Part shown: positions 25,564 through 33,502 of the stretch, piece after piece
Layout of the letters: each line of letters opens with the position of its first letter
Numbering within the stretch: the stretch's first letter is position 1
Assembly (NCBI GenBank): GCA_949299755.1
Contig: CASGBA010000008.1
Span: 18,801 to 82,800, forward strand
DNA from: an uncultured Treponema sp.
Lineage (GTDB): Bacteria > Spirochaetota > Spirochaetia > Treponematales > Treponemataceae
DNA length: 64,000 nucleotides
Reading direction: 5' to 3'
Notes under the pieces: model-generated
What the model saw: only the letters and a program-made list of their open reading frames with translations
Databases searched by the model: none
What the model was told of the DNA's origin: nothing
Translations under genes and position numbers: made by a program

Positions 25564-26334
25564 ATTCTTGCGGACTTGGGAAGTCCGATATCGGGAAAAC
25601 AGTCTCCGCCGTGTCCCGTCGGCACAAACTCCACACCGAGGGTTTCACCGTATCATTGGCTTGACAGTGAAAAAACATAGATTGTTCCAAACCGACGGAC
25701 GGATTAAAGTCATAAACAAACGGTCATATCCCGTATATAATGTCGCTCCGTCCAAAAGAAGCGACGCTTATGCTATTATCCACCGGTCTTTCCCCCGATC
25801 CGCCCACACAAAAAATCTGGTTGCAAACCGCAGCGTTCCGCTTTGAAGACAAAACACGGGGGTTTATCCTGTTCCAGCATCTCGTACCCCGGAATTATCC
25901 CGTCTTTTGAAAGCGGCGCTTTATCCACAATCCCGATATTGGTCTTTTTTCAATTGCACAACGTTTTCCCCTTCCGCCCGGCGGCGGAGCAAACTGAACC
26001 TGGGAGGGAAACCTGGCGCTGTCTTTTGCCATGATATCATTTTGTTTTCAATAATTAAAAAGACCTGCGAACACACCTCTTCCGTAGGCAGAACTGGTTC
26101 AGTCTGCCCCGGAATGGAAATATTTGTCTCCGCTGTATCCCGCCGGAACAGGTATACCGCAAAGGGCAGACACCGGAAACGGGCCATAACCGATAAGTAA
26201 GTATAGATGCCTTTATATGAACTGTCAATAAAATAGGAAATTCCGGCAATAGCTGTGAATTTCGGAGAAACCACCGGATTTTCGTCCGGGGACAGAAATA
26301 TTCCCCTCTCCCCGGACAATCCGGCTGTGTTACA
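25564..26334. other. 770-base stretch without a convincing gene, possibly decayed coding DNA
   Basis: This stretch has the G+C of the core genome rather than of the adjacent polysaccharide locus. On the minus strand several short frames read like protein but are broken by frame changes: 25,921-26,319 (132 codons), then other frames at about 25,790-25,945, 25,650-25,770 and 25,550-25,650. I recognise no domain. A weak repeat occurs twice on the plus strand (about 25,602-25,625 and 26,125-26,148, some 20 of 24 bases alike). The best reading is a pseudogene, but a short real gene at 25,921-26,319 cannot be excluded. Confidence 0.35.
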
Positions 26335-27483
26335 TTACGGCCGGGGAGGAACCTCCAGCTCCATATCAGAGTCAGGATAAGAACAACAGGGATGGATATA
26401 GCCGAATTTTTTATCAGCAAGCCGCCGCTTGTCATTGCCGGCAATGGAAAAATCTCCGGAAACCAGCTTGCTGTGACAGAATCCGCAGCCTCCTGCCCTG
26501 CACCGGGAAGGAACCTTCAAGCCGGCCCGTTCCATGGCGACCAACAGGGTTTCCCCTGCGGCGGCGGGAACCGTCACAGTAGAATCACCGGTTGTAACCG
26601 TCAGGGAAAAAGTCTTGTCCGGCACATCACGTATACCGGCGCAATTCGCTTCTTTCTTTATCCGTTTGAGGGGCAGACCCAGCGGTTCCAGTTCTTTTTC
26701 CAGATGACGGTACATAGGTTCCGGCCCGCACATCATCACCGTAAAATCCCCCTGAACATTGCGGAGAATCAAATCTTTTGTGATAAAACCTGATTCATAA
26801 CCCTCTTTTGACTCATCACTGAGCACATAAACAACCCGTATCCGACTGTCCTGGAGGGCATCCAACTCCTTTTTGAAAATCAAGTCCTGTTCCGTCCTGG
26901 CTCCGTAAATAACCGTCAGGGAAAAATTTTCTGTACCGTCCCGGACAGCCTGCGCCATGGAATAAAAAGGTGTAATGCCGCTGCCGCCGGCCAAAGCCAC
27001 AACCTGCGGCGCATCCTTCAGCCCTTCATAATAAAACTCGCCGGAAGGATCACCAATGGTGAAAGAATCCCCGGTTTGTGCCCTGTCAAAAAGATAAGAG
27101 CTGAAAAAGCCGCATTTTTTTACGGTGACAGACAGCTCCCGTTCCAAACCCTGCAACGGCGCCGATGACACCGCATAAGGACGGGATACTTCACTGCCAT
27201 CCACAGGACAACCAACCGTAACATATTGTCCCGCCCGGAAAAACATCGGTTTTGACAAAGCGAACGTGAAAGTCTTTGTGTCAGATGTCCGGTTGTCAAT
27301 TTTTTTCAGTACAGCGGTCTGATACCCAGGATGTAAAACCGCAGCGGTTTCATTCACCCGGTAAGTTTTCCGCAACGGGGCGGCAGAACCGTTCTCAAAG
27401 ATTTTCCTCCGAACAGGAACCATTTTCTTAAAACGGAGTAAATCCATAAATCCGAAAATATTTCTTTTGAATGTATATGCCAT
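26335..27483 (-). CDS. NAD(P)H-dependent flavin reductase with C-terminal 2Fe-2S domain
   Basis: A 382-residue electron-transfer protein. Order: an N-terminal extension (1-50), FAD-binding barrel with Arg-Pro-Tyr-Ala-Val-Ser-Ser-Ala, NAD(P)-binding domain with Ala-Gly-Gly-Ser-Gly-Ile-Thr-Pro and Cys-Gly-Pro-Glu-Pro-Met, and a plant-type ferredoxin domain with Cys-Arg-Ala-Gly-Gly-Cys-Gly-Phe-Cys and a fourth Cys near the end. Such proteins (class IA/III reductases) feed electrons from NAD(P)H to a partner. The gene follows the flavoprotein at 27,486 by two bases, so that protein is the likely partner. Cofactor preference is not determinable. Confidence 0.85.
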   Translation of the reverse strand: MAYTFKRNIFGFMDLLRFKKMVPVRRKIFENGSAAPLRKTYRVNETAAVLHPGYQTAVLKKIDNRTSDTKTFTFALSKPMFFRAGQYVTVGCPVDGSEVSRPYAVSSAPLQGLERELSVTVKKCGFFSSYLFDRAQTGDSFTIGDPSGEFYYEGLKDAPQVVALAGGSGITPFYSMAQAVRDGTENFSLTVIYGARTEQDLIFKKELDALQDSRIRVVYVLSDESKEGYESGFITKDLILRNVQGDFTVMMCGPEPMYRHLEKELEPLGLPLKRIKKEANCAGIRDVPDKTFSLTVTTGDSTVTVPAAAGETLLVAMERAGLKVPSRCRAGGCGFCHSKLVSGDFSIAGNDKRRLADKKFGYIHPCCSYPDSDMELEVPPRP

Positions 27484-27485
27484 AA

Positions 27486-29012
27486 TCAGCCTTCCCTCTT
27501 AATATCGCCTACAGTTTGCCGCCCGGTAATATCACCGGAGAAATACGCACTGGAGAATCCCGACAACCGCATGGAATGACCGCCGGCGAACCGCAAGCCC
27601 CGCACACGGTGGTCTTCTGCCATCATTTGAAGCCTGGGCATCAATCCGTCCCAGTACTGGGATTCATAACCGTAAATAACCCCCTCCGGATGGCCGCAAT
27701 ACCGGGCGTAAGTCATGGGAGTTGCAATTGAAATTTCTTCAATTGCATCCCTGATTTTCGCCCCCGTATCCTGCTCAAAACGGTCAATCATCCGGGAAGC
27801 GACTTCCTCTTTTGTTCTCACGTATTCCTGAGGTGTAATCCTGCCCCAATCATCTTCCATATACAAGGTTGTAAAATACATCATGCAGGTTCCCTCCGGA
27901 GAACATTCAGGATAAGCCCGGTTCAAGCATACAGTTGCCTGAACATTATTTCCTGCGATGGTTTTCATCCGGTTATACTGCTCCACCGTATCCATGGTGT
28001 CATAAATAAAATAATTGTGGTTTTCTATACCAAGATCATCAGCCGATTTATTCAATCCCAAAAACAGGGAATATCCACGGCCGGCGAATTTCCGGGTGTT
28101 GGCCGCCTTAATTTCCGCTTCCGGAACCCGGTCCATCATCCGTCCATACACCACATGGGGCATACAGTTTGCAATAATATGGCGTACAGGAATCTCTGTC
28201 CCGTCATGCAATACAACACCGGTAACACCGCCGTCTTTCTCATCGGTAAGTATCCGGACGGCTTCTGTATTGAACCGGACGTCGCCGCCCAGCTCCCTGA
28301 TCCGTTCCACAAAGGCTAAAGATATTTCATGGGAACGGCACTTGGGCATGGATGCGCCCCGCCTGATATAACGGTTTACCATGGATGCATAATGCATAAA
28401 ACTTAAATCGTCGCAATGGGCTCCCAGATAGCACCAATATGCATTTATAATATCCACCGCTTTTTCCGGCATTTTCAAAGTTTTAAGCACTTCATTCACC
28501 GAATAAGAACCTGAGCGCACAAAATTACCGTATTGGTTGACCATGATTTTAGAATCGGTTTTCCCGTTAACGGAAGAACTGTATGCCTGCGCCAACCGGA
28601 TTTCTTCCGCCAAATCAAAAAAACGGTTTATAGAAGGACGGCAGCCGGGCACATAGGATTCCATTTTGTCAGTAAACGCTTCCACCCCGAAAGGTAACGT
28701 GGCGTCCAAATGTTCCTCCCGGGAAATAACCCGGTATGCGTCCGGAATCTGGATCCAGTCAATTTTATTTGTTATTCCCAGCTCATCAAAAAGAACCCGT
28801 AAATCACCCGCGTTGTCTGCAGTACCAAAATCATTCAATTCATGCAGGGATGCTTCAAATTCAAAGCGTCCCTGGCGGAAACTGGTGGCAAACCCTCCAG
28901 GTAAATTGTGTTTTTCGACAACCAGAACCCGGGCGCCGCCCTGCAACAGCCTGACCGCAGCCGCAAGGCCACCGTTTCCGGTACCGATAACCACCGCATC
29001 GTATGTTTTCAT
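27486..29012 (-). CDS. Phytoene desaturase/carotenoid isomerase-like flavoprotein
   Basis: A 508-residue FAD protein with the N-terminal dinucleotide site Val-Ile-Gly-Thr-Gly-Asn-Gly-Gly-Leu-Ala-Ala-Ala and Pro-Gly-Gly-Phe-Ala-Thr-Ser-Phe after it, as in CrtI/CrtISO and retinol-saturase-like enzymes; the C-terminal Gly-Gly-His-Ser-Met-Arg-Leu-Ser-Gly-Phe-Ser binds FAD. SD GGAGGT precedes the ATG. No carotenoid synthesis gene was seen in the window. The dedicated 2Fe-2S reductase beside it suggests a redox-driven step, such as saturation or isomerisation of an unsaturated lipid; the substrate is unknown. Confidence 0.75.
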   Translation of the reverse strand: MKTYDAVVIGTGNGGLAAAVRLLQGGARVLVVEKHNLPGGFATSFRQGRFEFEASLHELNDFGTADNAGDLRVLFDELGITNKIDWIQIPDAYRVISREEHLDATLPFGVEAFTDKMESYVPGCRPSINRFFDLAEEIRLAQAYSSSVNGKTDSKIMVNQYGNFVRSGSYSVNEVLKTLKMPEKAVDIINAYWCYLGAHCDDLSFMHYASMVNRYIRRGASMPKCRSHEISLAFVERIRELGGDVRFNTEAVRILTDEKDGGVTGVVLHDGTEIPVRHIIANCMPHVVYGRMMDRVPEAEIKAANTRKFAGRGYSLFLGLNKSADDLGIENHNYFIYDTMDTVEQYNRMKTIAGNNVQATVCLNRAYPECSPEGTCMMYFTTLYMEDDWGRITPQEYVRTKEEVASRMIDRFEQDTGAKIRDAIEEISIATPMTYARYCGHPEGVIYGYESQYWDGLMPRLQMMAEDHRVRGLRFAGGHSMRLSGFSSAYFSGDITGRQTVGDIKREG

Positions 29013-29078
29013 GCATACCTCCGGATAAAGTATACGCTATTTTCATGTTGTGTACCATAATTACTAAAAAAATAAATA

Positions 29079-29106
29079 TTTACTTATCGCTTGAAATCTT
29101 TATAAT
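29079..29106 (+). promoter_or_regulatory. Promoter of the CsoR-type regulator gene
   Basis: TTTACT (29,079-29,084), 16 bases, TATAAT (29,101-29,106), the same -35 and spacing as the APE promoter. No copy of the TATACCC palindrome seen before the ATPase gene is present here, so the regulator does not obviously repress itself. Confidence 0.55.
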
Positions 29107-29133
29107 ATGTAAAAACCAGCCAGGGGGTGAAAA

Positions 29134-29409
29134 ATGAGGAAATGCATGGATTCTGAAAATCTGCACCGGAGACTGAAAAAAATCATAGGACAAATTCAAG
29201 CCATAGACCGGATGGTGGAAGAGGACATCCCCTGCGAAGATGTTTTATCCCAGGTTAACGCAGCGAAATCAGCTCTTCACAAGGTAGGACAGGTAATTCT
29301 TGAAGGCCACATAAACCACTGTGTCAAGGACGGAATAGAAAACGGGGACGCCGAAAAAACCATAGCAAGTTTCACAAAGGCTGTGGAACGGTTTGCCAAT
29401 ATGAATTGA
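29134..29409 (+). CDS. csoR: CsoR/FrmR-family metal-sensing repressor
   Basis: A 91-residue all-helical DNA-binding repressor. The Cu(I) ligand set of CsoR is present: Cys34, His59 and Cys63, with the same spacing as Cys36/His61/Cys65 of the M. tuberculosis protein. That favours copper over the nickel or formaldehyde branches, although persulfide-sensing CstR shares the cysteines. AGGGGGTG five bases upstream fixes the start. The next gene is a metal ATPase with a CsoR-type palindrome over its promoter. Confidence 0.85.
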   Translation: MRKCMDSENLHRRLKKIIGQIQAIDRMVEEDIPCEDVLSQVNAAKSALHKVGQVILEGHINHCVKDGIENGDAEKTIASFTKAVERFANMN

Positions 29410-29453
29410 CACCCGTTTCCGGCATCAATCACACGGAAAGACGGCAGAATTCC

Positions 29454-29482
29454 TTGACAAAAAGGGGATATCCTTTTAATAT
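29454..29482 (+). promoter_or_regulatory. Promoter of the metal ATPase gene
   Basis: TTGACA (29,454-29,459), 17 bases, TAATAT (29,477-29,482). The end of the -10 overlaps the first bases of the palindromic operator, so a bound repressor would block RNA polymerase. Confidence 0.75.
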
Positions 29483-29497
29483 ACCCATACGGGTATA
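29480..29497. promoter_or_regulatory. CsoR-type operator palindrome
   Basis: TATACCC-ATAC-GGGTATA, a perfect 7-base inverted repeat with a four-base spacer, close to the published CsoR operator pattern of G/C-tracts flanked by TATA. It covers the end of the -10 and the predicted transcription start. The CsoR gene is directly upstream, so derepression by metal is the expected control. Confidence 0.8.
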
Positions 29498-29529
29498 TGT
29501 ATATAACCACAGATTTACAGGAGGCTTAT

Positions 29530-31401
29530 TTGAAATATCTTGAAGCTTTTTTGGACTGGGGAGGAATAAAAAAAGAAATCGCCCTGCTTGTCATCTCGGC
29601 TGTCGCCCTTATAGGCAGCCTTGCCGGATTCGACATTCTGCCTTTCAATCCTGCCTGGATTGCGGTTTTCCTGTGCGGCATTCCGATTGTTCTGTCTGCC
29701 TTTAACGGTCTAATAACGTCTTTCGACATTAAAGCGGATGTCCTTGTATCCATAGCCCTGGTAGCTTCAATATTCATAGGCGAAATTTTCGCTGCCGGAG
29801 AAGTGGCTTTCATAATGCAGCTCGGAGCCCTTCTGGAAGAACTGACGGTATCAAAGGCCAGGGCCGGAATTGAAAAACTGGTACACTTAACCCCTGAAAC
29901 CGGAAGAAGAATATCGGGGGGAAAGGAAGAAATCATCCCGGCGGACAAAATACAGGCAGGAGACATTCTGAGGGTTCTTCCCGGCGAAACAATACCTGTG
30001 GACGGAATAATTATCAGCGGCCAGACCTCAGTCAACCAGGCTGTAATGACAGGAGAATCCCTGCCGGTGGACAAGAATATCGGGGATGAGGTATCAAGCG
30101 GAACGGTGAATCAGTTCGGAGCCTTTGATATGAAAGCGGTAAAAGTCGGGGAGGACAGTTCCATCAGGCGCATGATAAGGCTGGTTCAGTCTGCGGATGC
30201 GGGCAAGGCGAAAATCGTGGGGATTGCTGACAGATGGGCCACATGGATTGTGGTGACCGCGCTTATCTCCGCTTTAAGCACATGGTTCATCACAAAAGAA
30301 ATCATAAGGGCGGTGACGATACTGGTTGTATTCTGCCCCTGCGCCCTTGTGCTGGCGACTCCGACCGCCATCATGGCGGCAATCGGAAACGCCACGAAAC
30401 ACGGCTTTTTGGTGCGGGAAGGGGACGCCCTGGAGCGCCTTTCTTCAGTCTCAAAAATCACATTCGACAAGACAGGGACGCTCACTTACGGGAAGCTCCG
30501 GGTTGAAGCCGCCTGTCCTTCCGCAGGAAATTCCCTGGAAGGGCTGTACAATGCAGCGGCCTCCATTGAAAGCCTTTCGGAGCATCCCCTGGCGAAAGCT
30601 GTCGCGGAAGGATACAGAAAGGATTTTGCGGCCCCGCTTTCCGCCGTGAATAATTTCAGGATGATTCCGGGCAGAGGGGTTGAAGGGGAAATCAATTCCA
30701 AAAAAGTTATCGCGGGCAATATTGATTTGATGAACGACAACAAAATAGAAATTCCCCCGGAAGACAGGGAGTCTTTTTCAGAATACCAGGAGAAGGGTTC
30801 AGCCCTGATTCTTGTGGCGGAAAACGGAGTTTTCTCAGGATTCTTCGCATTATCGGACACACTGAGGGAAAACGCGGCGGAAACGCTCAGCCGTGTAAAG
30901 CAGACAGGTGTTGAACCCGTCCTCCTTACAGGCGACCATAAAAACGCGGCGGAACAGACGGCGAAGAAACTCGGCATAACCGAAGTTTATTCAGACTGCC
31001 TCCCGGAGGACAAACTGGAAATCATCGGCTCATTTCAGGACGGAGGCAAAAAGGTCTGCATGATCGGGGACGGAATCAATGACGCGCCCGCCCTGAAGAA
31101 AGCCTTTGTCGGAATCGCCATGGGGGGAATCGGCAGCGACATCGCGGTGGAAGCGGCTGACATCGCGCTGGTCAACGATGATATAAAAGAAATCCCGCAT
31201 CTGCTTCTTCTGGCTAAAAGGACAATGGTGACAATAAAATGCAACCTTTCATTTTCAATGATACTGAACTTTGCGGCCATCATCCTTGCAATGACGGGAA
31301 TCCTTAATCCAGTCGCGGGGGCTCTTGTCCATAACGCCGGCTCCGTTGCGGTGATTGTCAATTCAGCCCTGCTCCTGCGCTGGAAAAAAAGAAAGCCGTA
31401 A
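29530..31401 (+). CDS. P1B-type heavy-metal-exporting ATPase
   Basis: About 623 residues, inner membrane. Motifs: Thr-Gly-Glu-Ser (174-177), the metal-path Cys-Pro-Cys (269-271), phosphorylation site Asp313 in Asp-Lys-Thr-Gly-Thr, and Gly-Asp-Gly-Ile-Asn-Asp-Ala-Pro in the hinge. There is no N-terminal metal-binding domain. The last helix has His-Asn-Ala-Gly-Ser-Val, a form found more in Zn/Cd/Co-type than in copper pumps, so the metal is uncertain despite the CsoR neighbour. The true start is probably the TTG at 29,530 with AGGAGG five bases upstream; an ATG at 29,497 lies within the operator and has no SD. Confidence 0.9.
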   Translation: MKYLEAFLDWGGIKKEIALLVISAVALIGSLAGFDILPFNPAWIAVFLCGIPIVLSAFNGLITSFDIKADVLVSIALVASIFIGEIFAAGEVAFIMQLGALLEELTVSKARAGIEKLVHLTPETGRRISGGKEEIIPADKIQAGDILRVLPGETIPVDGIIISGQTSVNQAVMTGESLPVDKNIGDEVSSGTVNQFGAFDMKAVKVGEDSSIRRMIRLVQSADAGKAKIVGIADRWATWIVVTALISALSTWFITKEIIRAVTILVVFCPCALVLATPTAIMAAIGNATKHGFLVREGDALERLSSVSKITFDKTGTLTYGKLRVEAACPSAGNSLEGLYNAAASIESLSEHPLAKAVAEGYRKDFAAPLSAVNNFRMIPGRGVEGEINSKKVIAGNIDLMNDNKIEIPPEDRESFSEYQEKGSALILVAENGVFSGFFALSDTLRENAAETLSRVKQTGVEPVLLTGDHKNAAEQTAKKLGITEVYSDCLPEDKLEIIGSFQDGGKKVCMIGDGINDAPALKKAFVGIAMGGIGSDIAVEAADIALVNDDIKEIPHLLLLAKRTMVTIKCNLSFSMILNFAAIILAMTGILNPVAGALVHNAGSVAVIVNSALLLRWKKRKP

Positions 31402-31407
31402 GGGCAT

Positions 31408-31431
31408 GTCCTCCGTGGAAAAGCGGAGGAC
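31408..31431. terminator. Hairpin between convergent genes
   Basis: GTCCTCCG and CGGAGGAC form an eight-pair stem with an eight-base loop between the ends of the ATPase and flavoprotein genes. There is no T-run directly after it on the plus strand; on the minus strand a T-rich stretch follows only about 15 bases on. A weak bidirectional terminator is likely. Confidence 0.4.
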
Positions 31432-31445
31432 CGCCGGACAGACGG

Positions 31446-32690
31446 CTATTTCCATTCATCCGGGCAGGGTTTCCCCACAGCCTGCTGGAGTTTCGTAAGC
31501 CAGAACCTGCCAGTCCCTTCCGGACCGAAAACCAGAGCCCCGGATACAAGGCCGGTTTCCGCATCCTCCAGAACACGCAGGTACAAATCTCCTTCCAGGG
31601 ACGGGGTGCGGGATATCCATCCGCCCGACTTTTCCTGCTCAGGCGTAAGAACCGCGGTTCCCGCCGAAACGGCTTCCCTTGCACCGATTTTGAGCACCGT
31701 CCTCGGAACAGTCTGCACATACGGAGAAGGCCGCGCGTCATCCGGGAAAAGTCTCCCTGCGGCGAACTGGGCGGCTTTTTTCCCCTGCTCCATGGCGGCG
31801 GGAACAATCCCCCAAGAGACGCCTTCAAACTCGGCGCAGTCGCCGGCGGCGAAAATATCAGGATCCCCGGTGGCTGTCTCATTGTTTATGGTGATTCCCT
31901 TGCCGCAGGGGATTCCGGCTTCTTCTGCCAGAGCCTTGTCGCTGCGTACACCCATGGAGTATAGGGCTGTCTGGACACCAGGCCCGCAAACTGACTCCAG
32001 AACCTGGGAAACGGTTCCTGAGGCAAAGGCCCCGGTATCCACCGAAGCTCCGGTATGTATGGTAAGGCCTTCGGATTCCAGATAGGATTTGAGGAGGCCG
32101 GAAGCGGTGGCATCAAGCTGCCTGGGCAAAAGCCATCCTGCCGTTTCAAGGACGTGAACGGTTTTTATCCCTGACTTTTTCAGTGCCCTGGCAGCTTCCA
32201 AGCCTAAAAGACCCCCGCCCAAAACCGCCGCGCTTTCCTTACAGGATTCTGTGTGCCCCAGTATCTTTTCAGCATCCGAAATAGTCCTGAGGGCAAAAAC
32301 GCTTCCATAAGAAGGGCTGCCTTCAACCGGCATTCCCGGCGTGAAGGGGAACGAGCCTGAAGCCAGGATGAGCGCATCATATTTCAATTCCCGGCTTTCA
32401 CCGTCTATTTTAACTAAAAGGGTTTTTGACTCTCTGTTTATGCGCTCCGCTTCCGCAGGGGCATACATGGTGATTCCGTTTGTCTGGAACCACTGGGAAT
32501 TATGTATCACAAGCTGCTCTTTCGTGATTTCCCCGGCAAGGAATTCAGGAAGCCTTATCCGGGAATAATCCGGCGGAACTTCCCTTGTTATTACAGTGAC
32601 GGCAAGCTCATCGGCAGAATGAAGCTTCCTCAGCTCCCCGGCGGCGGTAATTCCAGCGGTCCCCGCACCGACAATAAGAATCTCTTTCAT
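31446..32690 (-). CDS. NAD(P)H-dependent FAD oxidoreductase (rubredoxin reductase-like)
   Basis: About 414 residues with two dinucleotide-binding folds: FAD site Ile-Val-Gly-Ala-Gly-Thr-Ala-Gly at the N-terminus and NAD site Val-Leu-Gly-Gly-Gly-Leu-Leu-Gly-Leu-Glu in the middle, then Ala-Ala-Gly-Asp-Cys-Ala-Glu-Phe, the second FAD motif. This is the NADH-rubredoxin/nitrite reductase branch of the disulfide reductase superfamily, without the redox-active CxxxxC. Start at 32690 with AGGAGG six bases upstream. No rubredoxin gene is nearby, so the electron acceptor is unknown; oxygen or peroxide detoxification is common for such enzymes in anaerobes. Confidence 0.8.
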   Translation of the reverse strand: MKEILIVGAGTAGITAAGELRKLHSADELAVTVITREVPPDYSRIRLPEFLAGEITKEQLVIHNSQWFQTNGITMYAPAEAERINRESKTLLVKIDGESRELKYDALILASGSFPFTPGMPVEGSPSYGSVFALRTISDAEKILGHTESCKESAAVLGGGLLGLEAARALKKSGIKTVHVLETAGWLLPRQLDATASGLLKSYLESEGLTIHTGASVDTGAFASGTVSQVLESVCGPGVQTALYSMGVRSDKALAEEAGIPCGKGITINNETATGDPDIFAAGDCAEFEGVSWGIVPAAMEQGKKAAQFAAGRLFPDDARPSPYVQTVPRTVLKIGAREAVSAGTAVLTPEQEKSGGWISRTPSLEGDLYLRVLEDAETGLVSGALVFGPEGTGRFWLTKLQQAVGKPCPDEWK

Positions 32691-33011
32691 ATAAGGCCTC
32701 CTGCTGCCGTACCCGAAGGTCAAACCGGCAGGCTTCTATATATTATTACAATACATTCATTTCAGCAACTCATAGCATAAAAACCCCTGCCCAGGACAGT
32801 AACTTTTCATTGCATAATTCATTATGACTATGAAAAAATCCAAGTATTATTGTAAACCTTTTTTTGAGGCTGTAAACATGAATAATCCTATAGGAGATTC
32901 GGATAGTAAAACCAAATTTTGGGGAATATCAGATTCCGGTGAAGCAGAGCTTGCAGAGTAATCCTAAAATCCCTGTGACATTGCGTGATGTTGCGTGACG
33001 TGACGCCGCGG

Positions 33012-33374
33012 TCAGGAATTGCTTCCTTCTTTCTGGTAGGAAACCAGCAGGAAGAAAAGGGATACGGCGGCGGTGATAAACCCGATTCCGCAGCAGATAA
33101 CGGCGATTGCCTCGCCCAAGTCCTCCGCGAATCCATCCAGACAGCACATGGGGGCACACAGCCCTGCAAGCACAAAAAGGACAGCGGCGGGGGCAAAGGG
33201 TTTATGAAGCTGCATGAGCACAAGAACCGCCGCCGCAAAGGACAGGAAAGACAGGAACAAGGCGGGGAACAAATCATCCGCGGCTTCAAGGATAACAAGG
33301 GATAAAATACCGGCAGCCGCACCGAGAAAAACATACATTATACTGCGGGAAGACAACAGTTTCTCTAAATTCAT
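33012..33374 (-). CDS. Small membrane protein of unknown function
   Basis: I do not recognise this 120-residue protein. It has four hydrophobic segments (about 10-30, 35-54, 59-76 and 85-112), Cys-Cys pairs in Pro-Met-Cys-Cys-Leu and Ile-Cys-Cys-Gly, and AGGAGG four bases before the ATG. It is monocistronic between the flavoprotein and glycogen synthase; 320 bases upstream of the flavoprotein promoter hold nothing else. Confidence 0.65.
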   Translation of the reverse strand: MNLEKLLSSRSIMYVFLGAAAGILSLVILEAADDLFPALFLSFLSFAAAVLVLMQLHKPFAPAAVLFVLAGLCAPMCCLDGFAEDLGEAIAVICCGIGFITAAVSLFFLLVSYQKEGSNS

Positions 33375-33502
33375 AAAACCTCCTGATGCCTGCGTTTCAC
33401 CGGGTTCACCGGAGAAGGCTTCATCAGTTTAAATTATCCCCGGGATAAAAACATTAAGGGAAGATTAGAGATTCATTAAAAGAGGGGCTTCCGCCTGTCC
33501 CG

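Noticed and set aside
31408..31431. Hairpin as a strong bidirectional terminator
   Set aside because: No T-run next to the stem on the plus strand and only a distant one on the minus strand; kept only as a weak terminator.
31358..31882. Minus-strand 174-codon frame overlapping the flavoprotein
   Set aside because: Shadow of the FAD protein in another frame, rich in Arg/Pro/Ser without motifs.
32888..33334. Second minus-strand frame over the small membrane protein
   Set aside because: It overlaps a better frame with AGGAGG and clear membrane helices; composition looks like a shadow.
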